Below are positions 1 through 9,347 of a stretch of 64,000 nucleotides of DNA, piece after piece. Positions within the stretch are counted from its first letter, which is position 1. Every line of letters begins with the position of its first letter. A program made the translations under genes and the position numbers. The stretch comes from Gammaproteobacteria bacterium (GTDB lineage: Bacteria > Pseudomonadota > Gammaproteobacteria > SZUA-152). The stretch is taken from contig DROS01000036.1 in the NCBI GenBank assembly GCA_011321815.1, positions 1 to 64,000 of the forward strand, read 5' to 3'. The notes below the pieces were generated by a model. The model was not told the origin of the DNA, searched no databases, and saw nothing but the letters and a program-made list of their open reading frames with translations.

Positions 1-189
1 CATAGCCGTCACTCACTGCTTCATTTTTCTGTTTTCAGGTCGCCAGAGTAAATGGTGAAGGATTCCTGCTGTCCTTCATTCGGAAAAACAGATTGTTTTC
101 TGGAAAACTACCGATTTATTTCCTTGTCTGGCAAAAACTATCAATTTTTGATCATGTCGCCGCAAACGCAAATATTTCTGGGAGGAGTG

Positions 190-339
190 TTGAATAAAAC
201 TTTCATTTTATGGGTGTCTGTATTTTTCGTGTATTTTTTCGATGGGGAAGATCGGGCTATCGCAAGCTCAGACGACTTGGCGTCAAACGCCAACTGGCGT
301 GGAATGCCGCCAAATCAGCGCACGGCCCGTGGTGACTGA
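190..339 (+). CDS. Possible short exported peptide, weak support
   Basis: A 49-residue frame opens at a TTG placed 2 bases after a good ribosome-binding site (GGAGGAG, 181-187). It starts with a hydrophobic stretch (residues 4-17, rich in F, V, L and W) that could be a signal peptide or membrane segment, followed by a polar tail. I recognise no family. The 3' end runs into the sequence I read as a possible intron remnant, so this may be the truncated start of a longer gene. The only evidence is the ribosome-binding site and the hydrophobic start. Confidence 0.2.
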   Translation: MNKTFILWVSVFFVYFFDGEDRAIASSDDLASNANWRGMPPNQRTARGD

Positions 340-344
340 GTAAG

Positions 345-490
345 AGTCTGGCCCTTTATTATGCCTTGCCAAACAGATACTTTAGAGGCTTGGGGCTGAC
401 GAGCTTGGTAGCATGATATCCACCGACAAGATAATGAGCCGCCTTGGTACGTGATCCGTATGCCGTGAGGCATCCCCCTATCCCGATTAT
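345..490 (+). mobile_element. Possible 3' remnant of a group II intron
   Basis: No convincing gene lies here. From 436 the sequence reads GAGCCGCC, then a hairpin (GGTAC..CGTA with a two-base TG bulge on the 3' arm), and it ends CCCTATCCCGATTAT at 476-490. An AGC-containing start, a short hairpin with a dinucleotide bulge and a CCCGAT-type end are what domain V and domain VI of bacterial group II introns look like. The lower helix does not close properly here, so it would be a decayed copy. No reverse transcriptase frame is present. This is an inference from motif resemblance only. Confidence 0.3.
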
Positions 491-513
491 GAAAAAACAA
501 GGAGGAAATTAGA

Positions 514-1158
514 ATGTTAGCAATATTCAGCGGCGTGATTAAAAATCAACCCGTGAAAATTAAAACAAGAATCATTCCAAATCTTGAGCATGGAATATTA
601 GGAAAAATAAATTCCATAGTAATACACAGAACCGCTGCACCAACAGCAGAATCGACACTTAATGCATGGAAAACAAAAAAATCAGGCGCTCATTTTTTAA
701 TAGATAAAAGTGGAAAAATATATCAAACAGCAAGGCTTGATAAAGTTTGTTGGCATATGGGTTTGGTTCATGCGCGGTGCCGTTTAGAAGAATCATGCAC
801 CAAGAAAGACGGTGAAATAATAAAAAATATATTGCAGGGTAAAGGCTCATTCGCAGAAAGAGCACGTAAAGTATTGGCGCATGAAAAGAAGAAAAATTAC
901 CCTGATCGATACCCTATGAATACTGACAGTATTGGTATCGAGTTGGTTGGAGTATACCTTGGAGGAAAAAGCGATAAAGGACTATTCGAACAGCTCACCA
1001 AACTCCAGTCAGCAAGCTTTTTGTGGTTAATCACAGAACTGACTGTGAAATATAACTTGTCCTTTGATAAAGATATTTATGCTCATGGTGCTGTGGCCAT
1101 AAAGAAGGAAAATGAAGGTGTCACTTCTCTTGAATGGCTCAGGAGTAATTATAAATGA
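514..1158 (+). CDS. N-acetylmuramoyl-L-alanine amidase (Amidase_2/PGRP fold)
   Basis: Predicted to cut the bond between N-acetylmuramic acid and L-alanine in peptidoglycan. The 214-residue protein is essentially one amidase_2 domain. The first zinc histidine is in IVIHRT (His38), the conserved substrate-side WHMG is at 80-83, the conserved Glu is in SIGIEL (about 142) and the second zinc histidine is in YAHGAV (His191). The usual third ligand near the C-terminus is not obvious; the region reads KKENEGVTSLEW. There is no signal peptide, so if it acts on a wall it must be delivered by another route (secretion apparatus or lysis). The start is set by a strong AAGGAGGA about 8 bases upstream. The next gene overlaps it by ATGA, so the two are co-translated. 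Alternatives are a phage-type endolysin or a type VI amidase effector with an immunity partner. Confidence 0.85.
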   Translation: MLAIFSGVIKNQPVKIKTRIIPNLEHGILGKINSIVIHRTAAPTAESTLNAWKTKKSGAHFLIDKSGKIYQTARLDKVCWHMGLVHARCRLEESCTKKDGEIIKNILQGKGSFAERARKVLAHEKKKNYPDRYPMNTDSIGIELVGVYLGGKSDKGLFEQLTKLQSASFLWLITELTVKYNLSFDKDIYAHGAVAIKKENEGVTSLEWLRSNYK

Positions 1159-1556
1159 TTAAATATTACTTGTGCTTCATTTTTGTTATTTCATTAACAT
1201 CATGCACAACAGAAAATAAAAACCATGAGCGCCAAATTATTAGTGATATAGAAATTTTAACTCAAGGTAATATTTCAAGAGAAGAATCCTATTTTCAAGA
1301 TTTATGCGGAGACTTTAGGCTAACAAAGGAACAAGTTAAAATTTACTATCATGAGTCTCGTCTCAGCAATGAGCAAGAGGTGCATGATAGGTTTAATTTA
1401 TTTCCTTGCTACTCCACAGGGACAATAAGGATTAATGGTGAGAAATATATGTGGAAAATCAGAGCTGGTGGGGTTAGTAATTTCTACAATGAAAATGAAA
1501 TGTTTTTGAGGGTGTGTGATGAAAAATGCTGTAAACGAACAAAAGGAATTTGTTAA
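1155..1556 (+). CDS. Cysteine-rich lipoprotein, candidate immunity partner of the amidase
   Basis: A 133-residue protein with a short signal peptide and a lipobox LTSC (Cys17), so it is predicted to be anchored in the periplasm by lipid. The mature part has several cysteines, in LCGDFR, LFPCYSTGT and a C-terminal VCDEKCCKRTKGIC, implying disulfides. The middle segment KYMWKIRAGG looks like a small beta domain. It starts inside the stop of the amidase gene (ATGA). A small periplasmic lipoprotein translationally coupled to a leaderless wall amidase is the arrangement seen for type VI amidase immunity proteins; that role is inferred, not shown. I cannot assign a named family. Confidence 0.7.
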   Translation: MIKYYLCFIFVISLTSCTTENKNHERQIISDIEILTQGNISREESYFQDLCGDFRLTKEQVKIYYHESRLSNEQEVHDRFNLFPCYSTGTIRINGEKYMWKIRAGGVSNFYNENEMFLRVCDEKCCKRTKGIC

Positions 1557-1581
1557 GTCTATAAAATAAGGATAACTTTTT

Positions 1582-1815
1582 ATGATTGATTGTAGTTTTA
1601 AGTTAAATGATAAGCCCATGAGTAGCTTTAAAATAGGTGCTCCGTCATTTCCGGCATTTTCCGGTTTAGGAAAGCATGTAAATCGCGCCATATCACAATG
1701 TATTTCTGATGGTGCTGAAAATACTTATGACTTGTATACGTATTCAAATTTTATATTTTCTTTTATTATTTCGTGCATCCTTGCAGCACTATTTTTTGCG
1801 ATAAAAAAGCGCTAA
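1582..1815 (+). CDS. Small membrane protein with a DUF2778-like N-terminus (fragment)
   Basis: 77 residues, with GGATAA about 7 bases before the ATG. Residues 1-40 (CSFKLNDKPMSSF, then FPAFSGLGKHVNR and a Cys at about 40) resemble the start of DUF2778/Tlde1-type effectors, whose N-terminus normally continues into a GPIPxGxYYI-type catalytic region. Here that continuation is missing. The protein instead ends in a hydrophobic helix (about residues 53-73) and KKR. It therefore looks like an effector head joined to a membrane tail, or a remnant that picked up a new reading frame. It lies 25 bases after the lipoprotein gene and before a terminator, so it probably belongs to the same transcript. 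Confidence 0.5.
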   Translation: MIDCSFKLNDKPMSSFKIGAPSFPAFSGLGKHVNRAISQCISDGAENTYDLYTYSNFIFSFIISCILAALFFAIKKR

Positions 1816-1823
1816 CAAACAAG

Positions 1824-1855
1824 GATAAGTCGCGTGACTGAGCCGCGACTTTATC
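1824..1855 (+). terminator. Probable intrinsic terminator closing the amidase cassette
   Basis: AAGTCGCG (1827-1834) pairs perfectly with CGCGACTT (1844-1851) around a 9-base loop. Three more pairs are possible outward across one bulged T. The following T-rich tract is short, so termination may be partial. It lies just after the stop at 1815. Confidence 0.55.
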
Positions 1856-1897
1856 ATCTGGTTGAACAAGCTTGCCCAGTTGTTTTTTTGTGCTTAT

Positions 1898-2257
1898 CTA
1901 TAGCAAACATCGCGTTTTTGCTTTTATTAAAGTGGGCAAAAATACCTTCAATAGTATCTGTATCCGACGCAATGTGATTTTGGCATTGCCGTGTAAAAAC
2001 CCGAAATCCCTGACGCGCCGAAAACCTTTTGGTAATGCATGCTGAAAGACCCGCCAGATAAAATGTTCACCTTTGACGCAGCGTGTCTTCCAATCGCCCG
2101 ATTGACTTTCACGATAACGAAACGTGATGTTTGTGCCGTCATCGGGAATAATATTTTTCTCGGAAATGACACCGTGATACAAATACCGGGAAAGGTATTT
2201 GATGGCAGAAAGGCCCCGCAATAATAGTGCCTTGCTTTTTTTGTGCCGAACGGCCAA
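1898..2257 (-). pseudogene. 3' fragment of an IS91-family transposase
   Basis: A 119-codon remnant. The stretch KYLSRYLYHGVISEKNI, followed by FRYRES and then LPKGFRRVRDFGFLHGNAK, is characteristic of the C-terminal part of IS91-type (Y2, transposase 32) rolling-circle transposases. The catalytic N-terminal part with its tyrosines is absent, and no zinc-finger end is seen. It begins directly at the stop codon of the methyltransferase gene upstream on the same strand, so a deletion or one-ended transposition probably fused the two. It marks this edge of the accessory patch as mobile. Confidence 0.8.
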
Positions 2258-2836
2258 TCATTTTTTGCCAACCAAAACCCCATTCAACCACCGCTCCTGT
2301 TTCCGTTCAGGTCGGCGGTCTGCGGTTACCCACAGTTCTTTCACTGCCAGTATTCCACTCTCTCTCGCTAACATTTTCAACCCAGTCTCATCCATATCAG
2401 TAAACCAGCGGCCTTGTTTTTCATGTTCACCCTGGCCGTATTTGAACGAGCAGTAGATCATGCCTTGCGGCTTTATTGCTTGTGCCAGCCGATGAAAAAC
2501 ATTGGCCAGTTCTTTGGCTGGAACATGCAGTAATGAAGCACAGGCCCAAATACCGTCAAACTGGTTTTGATATTGTATATCTTGCAGGCGTTGTACGGTG
2601 ACCGTTTGGCCTGTTTCTCTTTCTGCCAGGGCGGCAATTTTGGTGGAGGCGTCGAGGGCGGTGACTTTATAATCCTGCGCCATAAAATATTTTGTATCCC
2701 GGCCAGAGCCGCAACCGGCGTCCAGTATATGTGCCTGTTTTGGCAGCAAGGGCAAAAATCGTTGGTAAAGTGGCTGCATGTCGATCAGGCGGGTCGATGC
2801 TACAAAGGCTTTGGCGTTATTTTCGTAGTAGTCCAT
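2258..2836 (-). CDS. Class I SAM-dependent methyltransferase
   Basis: A 192-residue cytosolic methyltransferase. SAM motif I is ILDAGCGSGRD (37-47), preceded by an N-terminal helix region. Motif II with an acidic end (VTALDAS) and FDGIWACASLLHVP, the usual motif IV region, follow. Length and layout fit the small single-domain class I enzymes often annotated as tellurite-resistance-like or UbiE-like; the substrate cannot be predicted. The stop codon is immediately followed by the IS91 remnant, but the protein looks complete (C-terminal strand GVLVGKK). Confidence 0.85.
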   Translation of the reverse strand: MDYYENNAKAFVASTRLIDMQPLYQRFLPLLPKQAHILDAGCGSGRDTKYFMAQDYKVTALDASTKIAALAERETGQTVTVQRLQDIQYQNQFDGIWACASLLHVPAKELANVFHRLAQAIKPQGMIYCSFKYGQGEHEKQGRWFTDMDETGLKMLARESGILAVKELWVTADRRPERKQERWLNGVLVGKK

Positions 2837-2933
2837 TTATCACCGTTGTTTTTGTTGTGCGGATCAATAAGCAAATAATACTGCTGAGGTTTGCAAGCTC
2901 ACCGCCAATCTGCACGAACAGGGGGACAATGTT

Positions 2934-3299
2934 TTACTGGCCCAGTGTTAAAAAGGGTTTGATGGAAAAATACAGAATTACCAGCACAATGCCAATGTAG
3001 ACGGTGATTTTTAGCGGTTCTTCCTGAAGCAATACCCAAAAAGTGCGGTGTTTGCCTTCGTGCTTCAGTTGTTTATAGATTTCGCGCTGCTGTACGGTAC
3101 GTTTGGCTTGGTAGTCTTCGATGAGTGCTTTGGCATGTTGTAGCTGGCTGTTATCCCGCAACCAGATTGCGGGCATTGAGATCCCCCAGTTGCCGGCTGA
3201 GGTTTCGTAGAATTCAATGGCGTTGTCGGTTAGCAATGTGCGGATGTCATTGGCTTCATCATCCGGCACACCTCGCAGGGGAAATAGTCGTACTGCCAT
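2934..3299 (-). CDS. DUF6164 family small membrane protein
   Basis: 121 residues. The N-terminal half (LFPLRGVPDDEANDIR, then IEFYETSAGNWGIS) matches the short soluble domain of the DUF6164 family. The C-terminal end has one membrane helix (about residues 97-114). The function of the family is unknown. It is followed 7 bases later by the YajD gene, so the two are probably one transcript with the DUF3144 gene upstream. Confidence 0.75.
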   Translation of the reverse strand: MAVRLFPLRGVPDDEANDIRTLLTDNAIEFYETSAGNWGISMPAIWLRDNSQLQHAKALIEDYQAKRTVQQREIYKQLKHEGKHRTFWVLLQEEPLKITVYIGIVLVILYFSIKPFLTLGQ

Positions 3300-3306
3300 G
3301 GAGGGG

Positions 3307-3684
3307 CTACTTTTTGTCCAACAGACCTTTCAGGTCGGCGAAGGGGTTGTGGGTGGCGCCCGAGGCAGTGCTGGCTGCCGAGCCTGTGGTGCTGCCTTGG
3401 CCCTGTGCTTCCAGTTGTCGCTGGTGTTCGTTGTCGTGGCAATAAAGGCATAGCAGTTCCCAGTTACTGCCATCGGCGGGGTTGTCGTCGTGATTATGAT
3501 TGCGGTGATGCACGGTCAGTTCGGGAAGGTTGGCGCGGGTGAATTCCCGTTCACAGCGGCCGCAGATCCAGGGATAAAGTTTCAGTGCCTGTTCGCGGTA
3601 GGTTTTTGCGCGTTCATCCTGGTGACGGCGGGCATCGCTGACGATTTTATCCAGTGCATCAGTGTTTGTTCTCTTGCCGGGCAT
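3307..3684 (-). CDS. yajD: HNH nuclease YajD
   Basis: 125 residues from the ATG at 3684. It contains an HNH motif: a CGRCERE cysteine pair, then LTVHHRNHNH, then NWELLCLYCHDNEH with the second CxxC and the terminal His. This is the layout of YajD-type HNH endonucleases. An upstream in-frame extension to 3774 exists but has no family support. The C-terminal tail is low-complexity (S/T/G/A-rich) and ends FADLKGLLDKK, a tail seen in YajD homologues. The cellular role is unknown. Confidence 0.85.
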   Translation of the reverse strand: MPGKRTNTDALDKIVSDARRHQDERAKTYREQALKLYPWICGRCEREFTRANLPELTVHHRNHNHDDNPADGSNWELLCLYCHDNEHQRQLEAQGQGSTTGSAASTASGATHNPFADLKGLLDKK

Positions 3685-3691
3685 TGGTTTG

Positions 3692-3964
3692 CTAGTCCTT
3701 TTTCGCCAGTCGCTGGATGTAGTCCTGCATGTTGACTTTGAGCATTTCGCGGAAATCATCGCAGAGCATGTCAATTATCTGGGCTTCGTCTTTTGCCAGG
3801 TCTTTGGTGCTGAGTGAGGCTTCAAAGGTGTTGTAACGTGCGGCGGCATAACGCAGGGCGGTGCCGACGTTGGCTGAGCCTTCGGTCTGAGCCAGTTTGT
3901 TGGCAAGGTCAATGAATTGATCGGCGATTTCAAAAAAGGGGGTTTCCTGTTTATTGTCTGACAT
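3692..3964 (-). CDS. DUF3144 family protein
   Basis: A 90-residue cytosolic helical protein. ALRYAAARYNTFEA in the middle and a C-terminal region ending MLKVNMQDYIQRL are typical of the DUF3144 family, whose function is unknown. I chose MSDNKQE at 3964; the longer frame to 4012 adds residues with no family character. It lies 7 bases upstream of yajD on the same strand. Confidence 0.75.
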   Translation of the reverse strand: MSDNKQETPFFEIADQFIDLANKLAQTEGSANVGTALRYAAARYNTFEASLSTKDLAKDEAQIIDMLCDDFREMLKVNMQDYIQRLAKKD

Positions 3965-4204
3965 GATGTTTCTGTTGTCCTGTGGGCGTTTTGTCAAAGT
4001 ATGTGCTTGCATACCCTACGCTAGCCGGTGTTGTCTGCCAACTGCAATGTTTTGATGGGGTATCGAAATGTGAGTGAAAAGCTGCCTGTTAAAAACTATT
4101 GAAATCAATGGGTTAAATGTTATGTATGTTGTGTTTGTCATACAGTGCTGTGGACCGTTTATTTCACATTTAGCGGGGCGGCGATGTAAAACAGGGGTTC
4201 TGTG

Positions 4205-6124
<1,920 letters not shown>

Positions 6125-6143
6125 GAGGGGCGGCCAGGGGTTT

Positions 6144-6731
6144 TCAGTTGGATTTTTTGACGAACCGGGTCAGAATGACGATTTGCTGGCCGTTCACACG
6201 ACCTTCGATATGTTCTGCGTTGTCCGGCACCAATGAAATCCCCCGCACGGCGGTGCCACGCTTTGCGGTAAACCCTGCACCTTTCACATTCAAATCCTTG
6301 GTCAGCGTTACCGTATCGCCAGCGACAAGCACAGCACCGTTGCTGTCCATGTGTTTGACGGTATCCTCGTTATGCTCATCAGTGCCTTTGCCGGTGGCTT
6401 GTGCCCAGGCAAGTGTTTCCTCGTCCAGATACAGCATATCCAGCAGGTCTTGCGGCCAGCCTTCTGCACGCAGCCGGGTCAGCATGCGCCACGCCATCAC
6501 CTGCACAGCAGGCACCGGATTCCACATGCTGTCATTGAGGCAGCGCCAGTGATTGGCATCAACCGTATCGGGGTTGTCGAGCTGTTCGCGGCAGGTTTCA
6601 CAGGCCCATATGCATTCATCCGGGTTATCAGCAGTGTGGTGAGACACCGGGTAAGCCGCCAGATTTTGCGGTGCAGCACATAATTCACACTTGCCTTCGC
6701 TACGGGTTTGTAAAGCCTTTTCGATATTCAT
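6144..6731 (-). CDS. PhnA-type zinc-ribbon protein
   Basis: A 195-residue cytosolic protein. The N-terminal zinc ribbon has CELC near the start and a second CETC in WACETCREQL. The C-terminal PhnA SH3-like domain contains DSNGAVLVAGDTVTL, TKDLNVKGAG and KRGTAVRGI. Despite the historical name, PhnA has no demonstrated part in phosphonate use. I use the ATG at 6731 (MNIEKAL). A TTG 15 bases upstream (6746) is possible but lacks a clear ribosome-binding site. Confidence 0.82.
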   Translation of the reverse strand: MNIEKALQTRSEGKCELCAAPQNLAAYPVSHHTADNPDECIWACETCREQLDNPDTVDANHWRCLNDSMWNPVPAVQVMAWRMLTRLRAEGWPQDLLDMLYLDEETLAWAQATGKGTDEHNEDTVKHMDSNGAVLVAGDTVTLTKDLNVKGAGFTAKRGTAVRGISLVPDNAEHIEGRVNGQQIVILTRFVKKSN

Positions 6732-6848
6732 GGGAATGTTTCTCAAGCGGGGTGTTGCGGTCGGGTTCGCCGGGAATAGCGGATTATACGATAAATTGGG
6801 TGTAAAATGTCTGGCTGACTCACTCTTCGGCAGACGTGAAAGACCCCG

Positions 6849-7127
6849 ATGAAAAAATTACTCAGAAAGCTATGCTCACCCATTTTGAATATATTTGAAG
6901 CAGGTGATGAGCCTTATTCAGTCAAGCCATTGAACCGGAAAATACTCATTGTTATCGGTGTGCTTTTTTTGGGGCTGGCATCCATCGTGGCTTATCTGGC
7001 GTTTGATATGGGGGATGCGGGTTTTATGATTCCTGTTGTTGTGTTTTGCAGCGTGTCGCTGGTTACTCTGGTCGTAGGGTTTTTGGGGACTGATCGTGCA
7101 GTGGCCAAAATCTGGGGTAATCGTTAA
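6849..7127 (+). CDS. Small two-helix inner-membrane protein, unknown
   Basis: 92 residues. A basic N-terminus (MKKLLRKL) is followed by a first membrane helix at about 31-51 (ILIVIGVLFLGLASIV) and a second at about 58-80. I know no functional family. It is transcribed toward yaaA, which ends 15 bases away on the other strand. The start is supported by AAAGAC shortly upstream and by the absence of any competing frame. Confidence 0.6.
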   Translation: MKKLLRKLCSPILNIFEAGDEPYSVKPLNRKILIVIGVLFLGLASIVAYLAFDMGDAGFMIPVVVFCSVSLVTLVVGFLGTDRAVAKIWGNR

Positions 7128-7141
7128 GTTGTTTTATTCAG

Positions 7142-7912
7142 TTATTTTTTACGACTGAAGACCCAAAGGTTATCTTGAGATAAACGCTTGTTGAATGCAT
7201 AACCCTCTTCGTTGAATGTTTTGATATCTTCCGGATTGGTTAGCTGGTGTTTGATAATATAACGGCTAAGCATACCCCGTGCTTTTTTGGCATAAATACC
7301 AATTACCTTGTATTTGCCGTCTTTATAATCTTTAAAGGCAGGCGTAATAATTTGTGCGTTTAATGCTTTGGGTTTGATTGCTTTAAAATATTCATTCGAT
7401 GCCAGATTGATCAAATGATCCGATTTGATTTTTTTCAATTGTGTATTCAACGCCTCGGTAATAATCAAACCCCAAAACGCATATAAATTCTTTCCACGGT
7501 CTGTGGACAGCCTTGTGCCCATTTCCAGGCGATAAGGCTGCATCAAATCCAATGGCCGCAGCAGGCCATACAAGCCCGAGAGAATGCGCAAATGCTTTTG
7601 TGCAAAGTTGAAATCTTTACTGTTAAAGGATTTGACATCAAGCCCGGTATAAACATCGCCCTTGAATGCCAATATCGCCTGTCTGGCGTTTTCCTCGTTA
7701 ACGGTTTTATTCCACGCTTTGTAACGATCAAAATTGAGATCGGCAATTTTCATGCTGACCTTCATCAGTTCGCTGATGTCGAGAGGTGACAGCTGGCGCA
7801 CACGGTGGATTAATTCCTCGGAATCATCAAGATAATCCGGTTGTGTGAAAACCTTGGTTTTGACAGGTGTTTCGTAATCCAGGGTCTTGGCAGGTGAAAT
7901 GATGGTCAACAT
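7142..7912 (-). CDS. yaaA: Peroxide stress protein YaaA
   Basis: A 256-residue protein, the normal length of the YaaA (DUF328/UPF0246) family. Family landmarks are the start LTIISPAKTLDYE, FKGDVYTGLD in the middle, and LSGLYGLLRPLD followed by PYRLEMGTRL. In E. coli YaaA limits intracellular free iron and protects DNA during hydrogen peroxide stress, and the fold binds DNA. It is transcribed divergently from the YjfB-like peptide gene. Confidence 0.93.
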   Translation of the reverse strand: MLTIISPAKTLDYETPVKTKVFTQPDYLDDSEELIHRVRQLSPLDISELMKVSMKIADLNFDRYKAWNKTVNEENARQAILAFKGDVYTGLDVKSFNSKDFNFAQKHLRILSGLYGLLRPLDLMQPYRLEMGTRLSTDRGKNLYAFWGLIITEALNTQLKKIKSDHLINLASNEYFKAIKPKALNAQIITPAFKDYKDGKYKVIGIYAKKARGMLSRYIIKHQLTNPEDIKTFNEEGYAFNKRLSQDNLWVFSRKK

Positions 7913-7969
7913 GGCAGCGGGATATTCCGTTGATAAAAAATTATTGTATCAAAAATTCAGGTTAAAGCT

Positions 7970-7994
7970 CCCATATGCCTGGACGACATATGGG
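7970..7994. promoter_or_regulatory. Inverted repeat in the yaaA / yjfB-like divergent region
   Basis: CCCATATG (7970-7977) and CATATGGG (7987-7994) are perfect arms around a 9-base spacer. The site lies between the starts of yaaA (minus) and the YjfB-like gene (plus), so it could be an operator. I do not recognise it as the site of any known regulator. Confidence 0.35.
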
Positions 7995-8033
7995 TTGATC
8001 TTTTACACACCTCCTTAGCATTCAAGGTGAAAT

Positions 8034-8204
8034 ATGATGGAAATATCTGGAGTATCATCCGCCGCTGCGAGTACCAGCACTACTGTTGCCATTGAAATTC
8101 AAAAGAAAACCCAAAATATCCAGAAGGAAACAGCGGCCACGTTAATCGGGGCAGTGCCCGATCCCATGTCATCTCTGGGACAGAATATTGATACCAAGGC
8201 TTGA
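8034..8204 (+). CDS. YjfB-like putative motility protein
   Basis: A 56-residue peptide, preceded by AAGGTGA 4 bases before the ATG (two adjacent ATGs, 8034 and 8037). It has an S/A/T-rich start (SGVSSAAASTSTTVAIEI), a polar helix with KKTQNIQKE, and an end reading SSLGQNIDTKA. The closing SLGQNIDxxA signature and the length fit the YjfB family, annotated as putative motility proteins and often found near flagellar or chemotaxis genes. No flagellar genes are in this window. The function is unproven in the family. Confidence 0.7.
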   Translation: MMEISGVSSAAASTSTTVAIEIQKKTQNIQKETAATLIGAVPDPMSSLGQNIDTKA

Positions 8205-8248
8205 TCCCAGGAAGATCCAAGCCACATTGTCGAAATCGCACTTTCATG

Positions 8249-8335
8249 ATGAAGCAAGAAATATGGGGGCGGATACGCAGAGGCACAGAGTGTTTATTGG
8301 TTTTTCTCCGCGCCCCGGTGACCTCTGCGTTGATG
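8249..8335. repeat. Dispersed repeat, copy 1 (GCAGAG type)
   Basis: ACGCAGAGG (8275-8283) pairs perfectly with CCTCTGCGT (8322-8330). Between the arms lies TTTATTGGTTTTTCTCCG (8293-8310), repeated exactly at 10284-10301. The flank AAGCAAGAAATATGG is also echoed beside the second copy. No gene overlaps it. It fills the gap after the YjfB-like gene. Confidence 0.7.
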
Positions 8336-8405
8336 AACGCCATGTTTGGCCAAATTCATCGGTTCCGGTCGATGGTTTTTTGTTTTTAGCGTGAAGCCAT
8401 GATTT

Positions 8406-9347
8406 TTACACCGCTGGTTTTTGCCTGTCTTTTTTATCCAACAATTCTTGACGCAGCCGATTGAGTTCATCCCTTACAGATTTGGGGATTTCAGTTGTGT
8501 CACCTTCTACAGACCAATTATTTTGTTGCGCATACTTTCGAATAGCAGCAATACGGTTTTGATTCAGGGGGTGGGTGGTAAAAAACTCGGGTACTTTACC
8601 CCTGGATTCTCCCTGTTGCTGATTCAGCAATTCGAATAATTGTATTGACCCACCGGCATGGCCATAGCGTTTTGTCAATGCGGCCACTGCCAGCTTGTCC
8701 GCTGCACTTTCCTGGTCTCTGCTAAAGTTCAGGGTGGTTAACAGGCTGGTGTCTCCTATCAGTTTCGCTACGATATCATTGCCGGCAACGCCTGCCACGG
8801 TTGCGACGGCAATACCCACAACCATTCCACGTCCCAGTGCCCTCAGAGGATGACGGAGCTTGATGTGGGCTATCTCGTGCGCCATGACCATGGCCAGGGT
8901 GTTCTCAGTGGGTATGGCATCCAGCAGGCCGGTAAAAAATACAACATTGCCGCCCAGTGTGGCAAAGGCATTGACGGTATCGCTGTTGATCACGGATACC
9001 GTAATCGTCATGTCTTCCGGTAAATCCATGTGCTGACTTAAATTATCCGCCAGGGATTGCAGGTAATCGGGCACTGTTCCGGTATCACTTGCGGGTGTAT
9101 CAATGTTCACTGTGCGTACCAGTGAGCGTTCGACTTCAAAGGGGATGTATTGGGTAAGAGTGTCTGCGAGGAAGCTCAGGGCAAGTATAACAACGGTGAT
9201 AACCACGAGTATTCCCCCACTTAAAAGAAAAAACTCTTTCAGCGGGTGGGTTTTGGTGGTGTTGATATCTTCAGCGGGCTGTGGGTTTGAGATATCCAGG
9301 GTCAGTCTCCTCGGGAGCTGTTTTTTTGCGCAAAAAGGCTGTGCCAT
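8406..9347 (-). CDS. Membrane-anchored M48 family metalloprotease
   Basis: A zinc metallopeptidase. One N-terminal membrane helix (FLLSGGILVVITVV onwards) is followed by the peptidase domain with AMVMAHEIAHIKLRH; the HExxH is His157-Glu158-His161 counted from the ATG at 9347. The third ligand is the Glu of FSRDQESAAD. A conserved FFTTHPLNQNRI lies near the end and the C-terminus is charged. This is the BepA/LoiP/HtpX-like group, acting on membrane or periplasmic proteins. The start is uncertain: the frame is open to 9410, but any ATG start overlaps the upstream gene by 77-140 bases, and a non-ATG start nearer 9290 is possible. Confidence 0.85.
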   Translation of the reverse strand: MAQPFCAKKQLPRRLTLDISNPQPAEDINTTKTHPLKEFFLLSGGILVVITVVILALSFLADTLTQYIPFEVERSLVRTVNIDTPASDTGTVPDYLQSLADNLSQHMDLPEDMTITVSVINSDTVNAFATLGGNVVFFTGLLDAIPTENTLAMVMAHEIAHIKLRHPLRALGRGMVVGIAVATVAGVAGNDIVAKLIGDTSLLTTLNFSRDQESAADKLAVAALTKRYGHAGGSIQLFELLNQQQGESRGKVPEFFTTHPLNQNRIAAIRKYAQQNNWSVEGDTTEIPKSVRDELNRLRQELLDKKDRQKPAV

